This document shows, one piece after another, positions 26,418 to 34,849 of a DNA stretch of 41,628 bases (position 1 is its first letter; the number at the start of each line of letters is the position of its first letter). Below the pieces are notes generated by a model. The model worked only from the letters and a program-made list of their open reading frames with translations, did not search any database and was not told the DNA's origin. The translations under genes and the position numbers were made by a program. Location of the stretch: positions 1 through 41,628 of the forward strand of contig JAACWH010000049.1 of assembly GCA_009991425.1 (NCBI GenBank), given 5' to 3'. Source of the DNA: Leptospira sp. (GTDB lineage Bacteria > Spirochaetota > Leptospiria > Leptospirales > Leptospiraceae).

Positions 26418-26582
26418 TTAGGATTGTTTTGCTAAAAGTTCTTCTTTTCTTTGGTTAAGGTGTTTGATATATAGCGAAGTCTGACCATTCATTGCCTCTG
26501 CTGCTTTCTTGATAGCAGATTCAATTTCATCAATAGTCATTTTCGATATTTTCTTGTTTTTCTTTTCTTGTTCTTCAGACAT
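26418..26582 (-). CDS. Small basic/acidic helical protein (54 residues) heading the ABC-F operon
   Basis: A 54-residue ORF begins at ATG 26582 after a strong ribosome binding site (AGAGGGG, about 7 bases before the start) and ends at TAA 26418. The sequence is very charged: MSEEQEKKNKKISKMT, then IDEIESAIKKAAEAMNG and a basic end NQRKEELLAKQS. It should form one or two helices. I know no family. Spacing of 12 bases to the ABC-F gene puts it in the same transcript. A role with the ribosome or with the ABC-F protein is possible but not shown. The coding signal comes from the clean ribosome site and from the absence of any other gene in this stretch. Confidence 0.7.
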   Translation of the reverse strand: MSEEQEKKNKKISKMTIDEIESAIKKAAEAMNGQTSLYIKHLNQRKEELLAKQS

Positions 26583-26708
26583 GAAGTTTTCCCCTCTTAG
26601 GTAATCACTGATTTTCTCCAGTTTTGAGAACAGAGCTTGCTAAGCAATGACTTTTTAAAGAATGAATTCAACTTGACAAAGCATTTAATTTCAATCACAC
26701 TTGTAACT

Positions 26709-27284
26709 ATGATTACAGGAATAAAAAAGAACGTCTTTAGAATTTCCATCGCTGGATTACTTTTAACTGTCCTAGGCAACTGCCTTATTGACTACAAAGG
26801 ATGTGAGAAAGCAGATGCGCTCAACATACAGAAGAAAATTTATGATAAGAAACTAGTTTACAATTTGCCGTATTTTCCTCAATTCAATCTAGGGGGAAAG
26901 GAAGCATTAGAAACTTATTTCCAAATTAAAACACCTTTTAAGACCACAGAAGCTGGAGAAAATATTCCGAAAGATGGATATTTGGTAAATGTTCAAGTTC
27001 AATATAAATCACCAACAACACCTGCATTAGTGTTTTTGGCTGCTTCAACATTAACTGCAACTATTCTGCCTGCTTTTAGTCGACATGATGGATACGATAT
27101 TCGTTACACACTCTACAAAGATGGAAAGGAAATGGAAACTTTTGCCTACACTATCGAAAGAGATTATGGGCAATGGTTGCCATTAATATTTGTTATATGG
27201 CTAAACCAAGATACTGCAACTGAGAGATCAGTATTTGAAAGAGTTACAGAAATCTTTTTTAAGGATGCAAGTAAATATTTCTAA
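26709..27284 (+). CDS. Lipoprotein of unknown function
   Basis: The 191-residue reading from ATG 26709 has a signal peptide with lipobox VLGNC (Cys at about residue 25). A TTG start 72 bases upstream would put a long hydrophilic leader in front, so I reject it. After the lipobox come a short Cys-containing stretch (LIDYKGC), a beta-rich part (VNVQVQYKSP), a hydrophobic segment (about 107-128, LVFLAASTLTATILPAF) and a C-terminal part rich in aromatics. The inner hydrophobic stretches (also LPLIFVIWL) make it look partly membrane-embedded. Family not recognised. The gene diverges from the small-protein/ABC-F operon and converges on the MATE gene with a 3-base gap. Confidence 0.7.
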   Translation: MITGIKKNVFRISIAGLLLTVLGNCLIDYKGCEKADALNIQKKIYDKKLVYNLPYFPQFNLGGKEALETYFQIKTPFKTTEAGENIPKDGYLVNVQVQYKSPTTPALVFLAASTLTATILPAFSRHDGYDIRYTLYKDGKEMETFAYTIERDYGQWLPLIFVIWLNQDTATERSVFERVTEIFFKDASKYF

Positions 27285-27287
27285 CCT

Positions 27288-28622
27288 TTAATTAGGTTTC
27301 ATATTTCTAATAAACTGGAAGGCGTAGAGTATTGCGATAACACCGATGATACTTGCGCCGACTGCTTGCCCGATTAATACACCAACTACTCCATAGTATT
27401 CAGCTCCATAATAGACAAAAGGAATAGTGAACATTGTTGCTTTTGCAAAATTCACGTAAGTTGAAACTTTTGCCTTTCCTAAATTATTATAAGCAGCATT
27501 GGATACAAAGATTGCTCCATTTAAGAAAAATGTCATGGCAATATATTTGCAAAATACTATAACTAATAACTTTCCTTCTTCATCTAAATGAAAGGAAGAT
27601 GCAATTTGTTCGGCAAGAACAAAAAGAATTATAGATGTAGCGATAACATAGACTAGCAAAAATTCTAAGGTCTTAGATAAAGTTTCTTGAACTCTATCAA
27701 TGAAATTAGCTCCAAAATTCTGACCTATGATTGGACCAACCGCCCCTGAACTAGCATAGACAACAGCAAATGCTACAGGAGTAAGCCTCCCTACAACGGA
27801 AATTCCTGCAACTGCTGATTCACCAAATTTCGATATTGCGAACATTACATAAGCATTCCCTATAGGTGTAGCCAAATTAGTAAGAACTGCAGGGATAAAT
27901 ATATTAATCATAGTTTTAAAATCTTTTTTGAAAAACAACCAATTGAATTGGATACTCATTTCGTGAATCTTCTTCAATGGATAAAAGGCAAAGAAAAAAA
28001 CAGAAAATCTCGCGAGAACAGTAGCTATAGCTGCTCCCTCAATTCCTAAATCAAAAGTAAAAATGAAAATAGGATCAAAAACCCCATTCACAATAGCTCC
28101 ACCTACAGTTGAAAACATTGCTCTTTTTGCATCTCCTAATGATCGCAAAACAGAAGCAGATGACATAGCAAATCCCAGAATTGGAACAGAAGGTATGAGT
28201 ATTCTTAAGTAAGAAGAAGCTAGGTCTAAGGTTGAACCGTTTGCACCTAATAGTTCCAAGAAAAAGGGAATAAATATCCAAGTAAGTATTGAGATGGGAG
28301 TTGTAATTAAAAGTGTTAATGCAAAAACATTTGTCATCAAGCGATTGGCGAGCTCATGATTTTTTGCTCCGATTGCCCTAGATACAAGAGCTGTCATCAC
28401 AATTGCAAAACCTATAGAAAGAGATGTAGTGAAAAAAATTATCGTAGAGGCATAACCAACTGCTGCTGTTATCTCATCCTTACCAATTAAACTTAGGAAA
28501 TAAATATCGATTAAGTCAACAAGGAATATGGCAGCAAGACCTACACTCGCCGCAAGTGACATTTTGATTACATGACCAGCTATTGATCCTTTTGTAAATT
28601 TTCCTTCGGTTTGATTCTTCAT
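27288..28622 (-). CDS. MATE family multidrug/organic cation efflux transporter
   Basis: A 444-residue protein with about twelve hydrophobic segments in two related halves, the usual MATE size. Family features are visible: IDIYFLSLIGKDEITA in the first helix region, SSASVLRSLGDAKRAM, and GAVGPIIGQNFGA in the second half. It should export drugs or metabolites against H+ or Na+ entry. A TATAAT-like element lies immediately before the start codon, but no matching -35 was found. The gene stands 137 bases from the SPL-like gene upstream and could be separately expressed. Confidence 0.9.
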   Translation of the reverse strand: MKNQTEGKFTKGSIAGHVIKMSLAASVGLAAIFLVDLIDIYFLSLIGKDEITAAVGYASTIIFFTTSLSIGFAIVMTALVSRAIGAKNHELANRLMTNVFALTLLITTPISILTWIFIPFFLELLGANGSTLDLASSYLRILIPSVPILGFAMSSASVLRSLGDAKRAMFSTVGGAIVNGVFDPIFIFTFDLGIEGAAIATVLARFSVFFFAFYPLKKIHEMSIQFNWLFFKKDFKTMINIFIPAVLTNLATPIGNAYVMFAISKFGESAVAGISVVGRLTPVAFAVVYASSGAVGPIIGQNFGANFIDRVQETLSKTLEFLLVYVIATSIILFVLAEQIASSFHLDEEGKLLVIVFCKYIAMTFFLNGAIFVSNAAYNNLGKAKVSTYVNFAKATMFTIPFVYYGAEYYGVVGVLIGQAVGASIIGVIAILYAFQFIRNMKPN

Positions 28623-28674
28623 GATTTTATTATAAAATAATAACCTAGGTTGAAATTTTGTAAATTTCTCCGAT

Positions 28675-28731
28675 CCTTGAATTCTTACCAGATTTTGATG
28701 TAACTCTAATCATTCTAGTCTTAATTCAAGG
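28675..28731. repeat. 9-bp perfect inverted repeat between the SPL-like and MATE genes
   Basis: CCTTGAATT (28675-28683) is matched by AATTCAAGG (28723-28731) with 39 bases between. It lies 3' of the SPL-like gene and 5' of the MATE gene. It could fold in a transcript as a leader or terminator-like hairpin or serve as a spaced operator. No T run follows directly, so I do not call a terminator. Confidence 0.3.
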
Positions 28732-28759
28732 CTATATTTGATGAAATCTCATTCTGATT

Positions 28760-29749
28760 TTACATTTTGTACACATTTTTATAATCGCTTAAGAGTTCTT
28801 GCAGATGATCTACTAGATTTTCGCGAATTTGAATAGGGTTAAATACAGCACCCTCTTCCGTTACAAATTCATTTAGGAAAAGACTAGAATCATTCTTACG
28901 ATCTTTACGAATTTTAGAAAAGTAATCCTTGTTCATGCGAAAGGTGCCTAGACTAATCTGCTCTATTGCTGAAAAGATTCCTGATTGTTTCAATTCTTCA
29001 ACTAATTCGAAATAGGAGCTTTTCCAACCTGGAAAATCCAAAATAGGATCAATACAAATACGAACTTTCCAGCCTGTCTGGATAGCTGATTGTATTGCTC
29101 GAATTCTTGCTTTCAGGCTAGCTGTCTTTTTTTCAAATTTTGATACAACATACTCAGGTGAAAGAGTCCAAGCCAAAATTAAGTTATCTATTGGTGCAAT
29201 TCCTTCAAGAGCTTTTGCATTAGCTGATTTAGTTCGAAGTTCCAAAATAAGATTTGGTCGACTTCTTGCGAATTCAATCCAAAGTTTGGAGTAACCAATC
29301 CATGATTCCATTCCCAAAAGATCAGTATCATAGGATAAGCAAAGATAGATTCGATCCAGTTCGTATAGTTTTTCTTCTGTAGCAAAAAAGAAATCTTGGA
29401 TATTCACAAAAATTACTATATTTCCAGAATTATACATACCCTGCAAATAACAGTAATCACAGTTATATGGACAATTCAAGACCAAGGAATTATAAAAGAA
29501 ATTTTCTTCACCAAAATCAGGTGCAAGATCTGAGCCCTTGTATAAGAAATGATCTTTTTTGTTGGCTAGTACGAGCTTGGGAGCTAGCTTTTGGATTTGA
29601 AAGTTCTGCCCAGGTCGATTGAATATCTCTTTATAATCTTTGATACGGATAATTTTCGATTTAGGTAATTTTGAAAGAATGGTTTGGGTAACTGCTGAGG
29701 CTTCTGCATTATCTTCAATATAAATATGAGAATAATTGGGAAGCTTCAT
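28760..29749 (-). CDS. Radical SAM protein of the spore photoproduct lyase (SplB) family
   Basis: A 329-residue protein with the SPL-type radical SAM motif C-x3-C-x2-C: Cys93, Cys97, Cys100 in NCPYNCDYCYLQ. The CYLQ following the motif and the spacing before it match SPL. SPL proteins repair the thymine dimer called spore photoproduct. Here the cell is not a spore former, so the substrate may be another pyrimidine lesion or different. Residues around 132-147 (YLCLSYDTDLLGME) align with the segment holding the H-donor Cys in Bacillus SPL, but the Cys is offset (Cys137). The gene overlaps the nucleosidase-like gene by 4 bases (ATGA type), so both act together. Confidence 0.85.
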   Translation of the reverse strand: MKLPNYSHIYIEDNAEASAVTQTILSKLPKSKIIRIKDYKEIFNRPGQNFQIQKLAPKLVLANKKDHFLYKGSDLAPDFGEENFFYNSLVLNCPYNCDYCYLQGMYNSGNIVIFVNIQDFFFATEEKLYELDRIYLCLSYDTDLLGMESWIGYSKLWIEFARSRPNLILELRTKSANAKALEGIAPIDNLILAWTLSPEYVVSKFEKKTASLKARIRAIQSAIQTGWKVRICIDPILDFPGWKSSYFELVEELKQSGIFSAIEQISLGTFRMNKDYFSKIRKDRKNDSSLFLNEFVTEEGAVFNPIQIRENLVDHLQELLSDYKNVYKM

Positions 29750-30675
29750 TTTGTGTCTCGATTGTAGAAATAGGAAATAATTTGTTTCAATCGATTTTTT
29801 CCTTCTTCTTTATTTACTCTATCTGATTCAGAATACAAAAACTTCTTCCAAGTCTCATCTTTGATATTCGAATGAATCTTCCAAGTTTCGAATGCCTTAT
29901 TTAACTGAGACATTTGCGAACTCGTCAAACGAAGATTGGATTGAATTTTTCCAAGAATCAATTTGGATTGAGATTCCAAGGATTCATCTTTATGATTTGA
30001 AGATTCGGAATTCATTCCATCAGAAAAATACTTTTGGTGATCCAGTAAGAATGTGAAAACATTTTCTTTTTGGACAGCTGCCCAGTCTTCTACATCAGAT
30101 GCTTTGCAAAAAATTCCTTCCAAATGGTCAGATATAATTTTGAGACTATGAATTCTATGAGATTCGGTAAAGTATATGGCAGATTGGAAAAAGCTAGAGG
30201 CTTCCATATCATATAGATCTAAAGAATTGTCTTTCGGTTTAATGTATTTGATTTTAGAATTTAGCCCAATTGAAGTTAAAGGGAAATTTTCATCTGAGAT
30301 ATTAGCTACAGGTAAATCACTCGAACCAAGACTAGCTGAAGCAATTTCTGTTTGAAGAATGCAATCTGGAAAATACGAACGATCCGTACTAAGGTCTATC
30401 ACCTTATCAGCAATTCGCAATTCACCGAGAGCAATTTCTTTTTTCGAGGAGCCAGCAATACCAAAATTGAGATAAAAATCTTTGCTTTTTGGAAAAAGCT
30501 CAGAAGCAAGTGTGATTCCAACGGAGGTAGAAACCTTACCTATCCCACTAACAACGAGTACTAAATTGTCTCTGGAAAAAATTTCTATTTTTCGATAGCT
30601 TTTTATTTTCTGGAGTTTGAATTCTTCTTTGAAAATCTTAGCTTCTGAATGTAGGGCTGTATGTATTATAGGCAA
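29746..30675 (-). CDS. MTA/SAH nucleosidase-like protein with C-terminal extension
   Basis: A 309-residue protein whose first 215 residues belong to the nucleoside phosphorylase/nucleosidase superfamily. Residues matching the MTAN active site are seen: Glu11 near the N-terminus, SGIGKVST (43-50), FGIAGS (71-76), Glu158 in DMEAS and Asp183 in ISDHLEG. These correspond to Glu12, Glu174 and Asp197 of the E. coli enzyme. The remaining about 95 residues are helical, charged and unlike MTAN. The gene directly precedes and overlaps an SPL-like radical SAM gene. MTAN removes 5'-deoxyadenosine, the by-product that inhibits many radical SAM enzymes, so it may serve its partner. A futalosine hydrolase or other substrate is possible. 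Confidence 0.8.
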   Translation of the reverse strand: MPIIHTALHSEAKIFKEEFKLQKIKSYRKIEIFSRDNLVLVVSGIGKVSTSVGITLASELFPKSKDFYLNFGIAGSSKKEIALGELRIADKVIDLSTDRSYFPDCILQTEIASASLGSSDLPVANISDENFPLTSIGLNSKIKYIKPKDNSLDLYDMEASSFFQSAIYFTESHRIHSLKIISDHLEGIFCKASDVEDWAAVQKENVFTFLLDHQKYFSDGMNSESSNHKDESLESQSKLILGKIQSNLRLTSSQMSQLNKAFETWKIHSNIKDETWKKFLYSESDRVNKEEGKNRLKQIISYFYNRDTK

Positions 30676-30747
30676 AAAGAATCCTCATCCCAGTCATCTA
30701 CCAAGATGAGTTTCTTTATCAGGCTGAAAAGAAAAATTATACTACGA

Positions 30748-31185
30748 TTACTTCTCTTCTTTTTTGTCTACTTTTGCATTGAGATTATTACCAACTTTTT
30801 CCCAATCTTTATCTTTCTTAAAATATCTATGACTCACGGGGCTTATATGAAATTTTCTAGGATTGGCTCCGAATCTAAATTCAAAAACATAGTCCTCAAA
30901 AACAGTTACAACCAAATTACTATCATCGATTTGATCGAATTTTAAAGTCTCTGGACGAATGGTTTCAGATTTTTTCTTACCATCAGGTAAATGCCTACGC
31001 ACAGCCTGCTTTAGGGCACTAGCAAGATTCTCTCGAATCATTAATTCTGGATTCGGATCGGGGTTGTTCTTCGTATTGTAAAAATTTTCAATCTTAGTAA
31101 GTTCTGTGCTTACTTTTTCCTCTGCAGAAATTCCAGAAAATAAAATAAAAATCATTGAAATATATAATAATTCTTTCTTGTACAT
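30748..31185 (-). CDS. Small exported protein of unknown function
   Basis: With the ATG at 31185 this gives 145 residues with a signal peptide (about 1-21, ending ISA before EEK). A longer reading from 31365 would overlap the divergent ChaN gene wholly and is rejected. The mature part is charged; a central helical segment (LASALKQAVRRHLPDG) precedes a beta-rich part (LVVTVFEDYVFEFRFG). I know no family. AGGA lies 12 bases upstream of the start. Only 31 bases separate it from the divergent ChaN start, so the two promoters must overlap or lie inside the coding starts. Confidence 0.65.
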   Translation of the reverse strand: MYKKELLYISMIFILFSGISAEEKVSTELTKIENFYNTKNNPDPNPELMIRENLASALKQAVRRHLPDGKKKSETIRPETLKFDQIDDSNLVVTVFEDYVFEFRFGANPRKFHISPVSHRYFKKDKDWEKVGNNLNAKVDKKEEK

Positions 31186-31216
31186 AAAACTAATTTTCCT
31201 ATTATTACTATAGACT

Positions 31217-32134
31217 ATGAAAAGACTTAGAATCCAACTTTTTTTTCTACTCATTATAAATTGCATAGTAATAGCTAGCCTTTCGAGTACTGACTTATCA
31301 GATAAGAAGCCTATTAAAAAAAATTCATTAGCGAATGAATCTATAATTATAGATTTAGACTCCAATAAAGACTATTTAAATATTTTAATACAAGAATTAG
31401 GTGACAATGATGTCCTTATCATCGGTGAAGAGCATAATGATACGAGAGGACATGAAATTACTCTCAAGATATTTCAAGAACTTTCCAATAAATATCCCTT
31501 AACCTTATCTCTGGAAATGTTAGAATGGCATCAGCAAATTTCTACCAATGAATACCTAGAAGGTAAAATTTCTGAATCAGCTTACTTAAATGATTCTAAA
31601 TTTTGGAGTAATTTTAAGAAAGATTATTTTCCAATGATTAAATGGGCTAAAGATAACCAAATTCCCGTTATCTGCGCAAACCCTCCGAGAAAATATGCCA
31701 ATGCGGTTGCGAGGCAGGGACTCAAAGCTTACAAAAATTTTCCAGAAGAACCTAGACTCTATCCGCTCCCACAGAATCTTTTGCGAGATAGGAATTCTAT
31801 TTATGAGTCTAAATTAAAAGATCTTTTCCAAGCTCATGGTTCCCATATGAGTGTTGAGCATACTATTCTTGCTCAAAATTTTTGGGATGCTGGCATGACA
31901 GAAAAAATCGCAAGTCATCAATTGATAACTGGACGGAAAGTTTTACATCTCAATGGTAGATTTCATAGTGATTATGGTTTGGGAGTAGCCCACCGCCTGA
32001 AAAAGTCCGGGATTCGTACACTCACAATGACCTTATTACAAGAAGCAATTAAAACCGAGACAGAAAGAAAAATTGCTGACTTTCTAATTTTCACAAATAA
32101 ACCGATATTGAAAGAAGATGGAAAGTCAGATTAA
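31217..32134 (+). CDS. ChaN family lipoprotein (haem-binding-like)
   Basis: A 305-residue protein with a lipoprotein signal (IINC; Cys at about 16). It shows the ChaN/DUF399 signature: IIGEEHNDTRGHE near the start of the domain, SLEMLEWHQQ, KDNQIPVICANPPRKYANAVARQG, and a C-terminal HLNGRFHSDYGLG. Family members from Campylobacter and Pseudomonas bind haem at the outer membrane and aid its uptake. No haem receptor is near. The last 17 bases overlap the PBP gene, so it is likely expressed with wall synthesis genes. The ATG at 31217 is the first in frame that gives the signal peptide. Confidence 0.87.
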   Translation: MKRLRIQLFFLLIINCIVIASLSSTDLSDKKPIKKNSLANESIIIDLDSNKDYLNILIQELGDNDVLIIGEEHNDTRGHEITLKIFQELSNKYPLTLSLEMLEWHQQISTNEYLEGKISESAYLNDSKFWSNFKKDYFPMIKWAKDNQIPVICANPPRKYANAVARQGLKAYKNFPEEPRLYPLPQNLLRDRNSIYESKLKDLFQAHGSHMSVEHTILAQNFWDAGMTEKIASHQLITGRKVLHLNGRFHSDYGLGVAHRLKKSGIRTLTMTLLQEAIKTETERKIADFLIFTNKPILKEDGKSD

Positions 32135-34847
32135 ATCCAGTTCCGATCGATTCCTCTGTCCACATTGCAATGGGTCAACTAAGTTACCAGAGCCAATTCC
32201 AAGCACGGGTAAATTCAGAGTCTCTTGCGCGCTTTGTCAAGAAAAATCTCTTATTCGATTTTTTGATTCAGGATACCAAATTGAAGAAGTTGTTCCTTCC
32301 CAAAAAATGGAAACTCCTGCTCGTTCTGCTAGCTTCCCTAAGAAAGCGAACTTTCCAAATTCCCATTCTCAACCTAAATATTTTAATTCTCCTTCCAAAG
32401 ATAATCAAGAAAGGAATAGAGAAGTTCCACTTTGGGAAAAGAAGAAAATCCCTATTGAAAAAAATAATTTTCTCAGCCTAAAAGATAGAATTAAAAAATC
32501 CCAAGGACAAGCTAGGTGGTGGAAGGATTTAGTGTATTGGCTCGAAACCCATTTGCCTAAATATTCGAACCCATTCAAGACAAAATACTTTCAAAGAGAT
32601 AACAATAGTTCTAGTTCTTTTCCAAAATATTCTCAAAATCTTCCCTGGTTAAAATTTCTTTATTGGACTGGATTAGGAACATTTATTCTTGCAGTAGTTA
32701 TGTTTGCAATTCTTGGAACGGGAATTCTTCAATTAAAATCAGAGATGGACGATATTCTTGCAAGTCTATCTAAAGGAAAACCAACTAAGATCCTTGATAG
32801 AAACGGGCAAGTTGTATCTGAGATTTTTCAGAAAAGAACTAGCACCTTAAAGCTAAATGATTATCCCGAGAATCTAAAGATTGCATTATTGAATGTGGAA
32901 GATCGAAATTTTTACTCCCATAGCGGGATCGACTTCTATGCCTTAGGCAGAGCTATTTTCCAAAATATTATCCACTTAAGATACAAGCAAGGTGCTTCTA
33001 CAATTACACAACAGCTCGCAAGAATTTTACTCGATGATAGATCCAAAACAATTTCCAGGAAATGGAGAGAACTAGAACTTGCACTAGCCTTGGAAGCATA
33101 TATTTCTAAAGATGAAATTCTAGAGTACTACATGAACAATGTGTATCTTGGACATGGAGCTTTTGGGTTCGGTGAAGGTATCAAATTCTACTTCAACGAA
33201 AATCCCAGTGAATTAAAGCGATCTGAAGCAATACTGCTCGCTACTCTTCCATCGGCACCCAATCGAAACTCTCCCTTAAAGAATCCTAAAGGTTCTAAAA
33301 TTCGATTGGAATATATCATTGAAGCTTTTAAGAACAGGGGTCTTGTTCAAGATATAAAAGAAGATGAGATAAGTAATATCTATTCTAAATTCTCTATTAG
33401 ATCACCTAACGAAACTGTTTTTGGGAATCGCCAAGATTTAGCGCCCTATGTTACTGAACATGTTCGAGAAGTTCTCAAAAGAATTCATGGCAGTAACGAA
33501 ATCTATGATTCAGGTGGCTATATTGTAGAGACGACTATAATCAAGGGTGTTCAAGAAGAATTAGAAAAAATAGTTCATAAACATCTCATGAATGTTCAAA
33601 AGAGAGGAACAGTTCGAAAGACCATTCTAAGAAAAAGCAATGCAACCGCATCGAAAGAAACTTTGGCTATTCGCAAATTGATGAGTGAATCTTATTTGAC
33701 TATGGAACTTTTTTCTTCCTCGGAATTGAATACTACACAGACCGAAGTAAATACAGGATTGCAGGCGGCAGTAGTTGCACTCAATCCGCAGACAGGAGAG
33801 ATCCTCTTTATGCATGGGGGAGACGAATTTAAATCAGATAACCAGTTCAATCGTGTCAATCAAATGCGACGACAAACTGGCTCTTCCATCAAACCGATCT
33901 TATATGCTTCTGCAATTAATGAAGGAAAGATATCCACTGCAGAAAAAATTATGGATGCACCACTTATCTTTCGTGGCGTCCAAGGTATGCCGAATTGGAT
34001 GCCAGATAATCTAGGCAAAAGCTACGATGGAGAAATATCCGTACGTTTTGCACTTACGAAATCCAAAAATACAGCGGCTGTCCAGGTTGCAGAAAAATTA
34101 GGATTCAGCAATTTGGATCATTATTTCTCTCAATTTTTCTTTCCTGACTCTAGAGAGAAGAACAAACGCTTTCGCAATGATCTCTCTCTCGCCCTAGGAA
34201 CTCTCGAAATTTCACCACTAGAAATGGCATCAGCCTTTTCTGCTTTTGGAAATGAAGGAAGAATTGTAAGGCCCTATTTAATTCGAAAAATCACAGACCC
34301 ATCAGGTAAAGTTATCTATACAAATGAGAAGAAAGATGAATTTGATTTAAAAGTTGATGAGGAAAGAAAGGTTTTGAAACCAGATACTTCTGAGGTGATT
34401 CTTTCTCTCTTGAAAGACAGTGGAAGGGCAAGTGGAGTATATGCTTCCAGCTACAAGGGCATACTCGCTGGCAAAACTGGAACAACTCAGGATTATAAAG
34501 ACTCGTGGTTCGTTGGGCTTAGACCTGGAATCGCAATGGCAGTTTGGGCAGGTTTCGATAATCCAAGATACGGTATGGGTTCAAGTGGATTAGGTGGAAC
34601 TGTTGCTGCTCCACTTTGGGGTGAAATAATGGCTTTCGGTGATAAGGGTCGGCATCTTAAATCTGAATCTTTTCCAAAACCTATTTATGCAGTTCCTGCA
34701 AAAGTCTGTCTTCCAATAAAGACAAACTGTACGGATTGTCCACCAGGCCAAGAATGGTTTACCCAAGATAATGTCGTGAGAGATTCATGCAGTAGTTTCG
34801 CAGAGCCTAGTTCAGAAAATCGAGAAGTCTTGCAGGAATTATTCTGA
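32118..34847 (+). CDS. Class A penicillin-binding protein (PBP1a-like) with N-terminal zinc ribbon
   Basis: A 909-residue bifunctional wall synthase. Residues 14-40 form a zinc ribbon (C14-x2-C17, C37-x2-C40), followed by a Ser/Lys-rich cytosolic region, a transmembrane segment (about 178-203), a GT51 glycosyltransferase domain with EDRNFYSHSGID (Glu about 261) and GASTITQQLARI, and a transpeptidase domain with SSIK (Ser about 588), SKN and KTGTT (about 785). It should polymerise lipid II and cross-link peptides. The zinc ribbon is unusual and could be a cytosolic contact to other proteins or nucleic acid. It overlaps ChaN by 17 bases; a helical-repeat gene begins 2 bases after its stop. Confidence 0.93.
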   Translation: MESQIKSSSDRFLCPHCNGSTKLPEPIPSTGKFRVSCALCQEKSLIRFFDSGYQIEEVVPSQKMETPARSASFPKKANFPNSHSQPKYFNSPSKDNQERNREVPLWEKKKIPIEKNNFLSLKDRIKKSQGQARWWKDLVYWLETHLPKYSNPFKTKYFQRDNNSSSSFPKYSQNLPWLKFLYWTGLGTFILAVVMFAILGTGILQLKSEMDDILASLSKGKPTKILDRNGQVVSEIFQKRTSTLKLNDYPENLKIALLNVEDRNFYSHSGIDFYALGRAIFQNIIHLRYKQGASTITQQLARILLDDRSKTISRKWRELELALALEAYISKDEILEYYMNNVYLGHGAFGFGEGIKFYFNENPSELKRSEAILLATLPSAPNRNSPLKNPKGSKIRLEYIIEAFKNRGLVQDIKEDEISNIYSKFSIRSPNETVFGNRQDLAPYVTEHVREVLKRIHGSNEIYDSGGYIVETTIIKGVQEELEKIVHKHLMNVQKRGTVRKTILRKSNATASKETLAIRKLMSESYLTMELFSSSELNTTQTEVNTGLQAAVVALNPQTGEILFMHGGDEFKSDNQFNRVNQMRRQTGSSIKPILYASAINEGKISTAEKIMDAPLIFRGVQGMPNWMPDNLGKSYDGEISVRFALTKSKNTAAVQVAEKLGFSNLDHYFSQFFFPDSREKNKRFRNDLSLALGTLEISPLEMASAFSAFGNEGRIVRPYLIRKITDPSGKVIYTNEKKDEFDLKVDEERKVLKPDTSEVILSLLKDSGRASGVYASSYKGILAGKTGTTQDYKDSWFVGLRPGIAMAVWAGFDNPRYGMGSSGLGGTVAAPLWGEIMAFGDKGRHLKSESFPKPIYAVPAKVCLPIKTNCTDCPPGQEWFTQDNVVRDSCSSFAEPSSENREVLQELF

Positions 34848-34849
34848 GA

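Noticed and set aside
26673..26678. TTGACA before the lipoprotein gene at 26709 as a -35 box
   Set aside because: No acceptable -10 hexamer lies at 16-18 bases; the only TA-rich match is 24 bases away.
30661..30945. Plus-strand ORF between the nucleosidase-like and small exported protein genes
   Set aside because: It overlaps the 3' end of the minus-strand exported protein gene, has no ribosome site and has a composition typical of a reverse-strand shadow.
31186..31365. Longer N-terminus for the small exported protein
   Set aside because: It would lie wholly antisense to the ChaN start and places a non-signal leader before a clear signal peptide.
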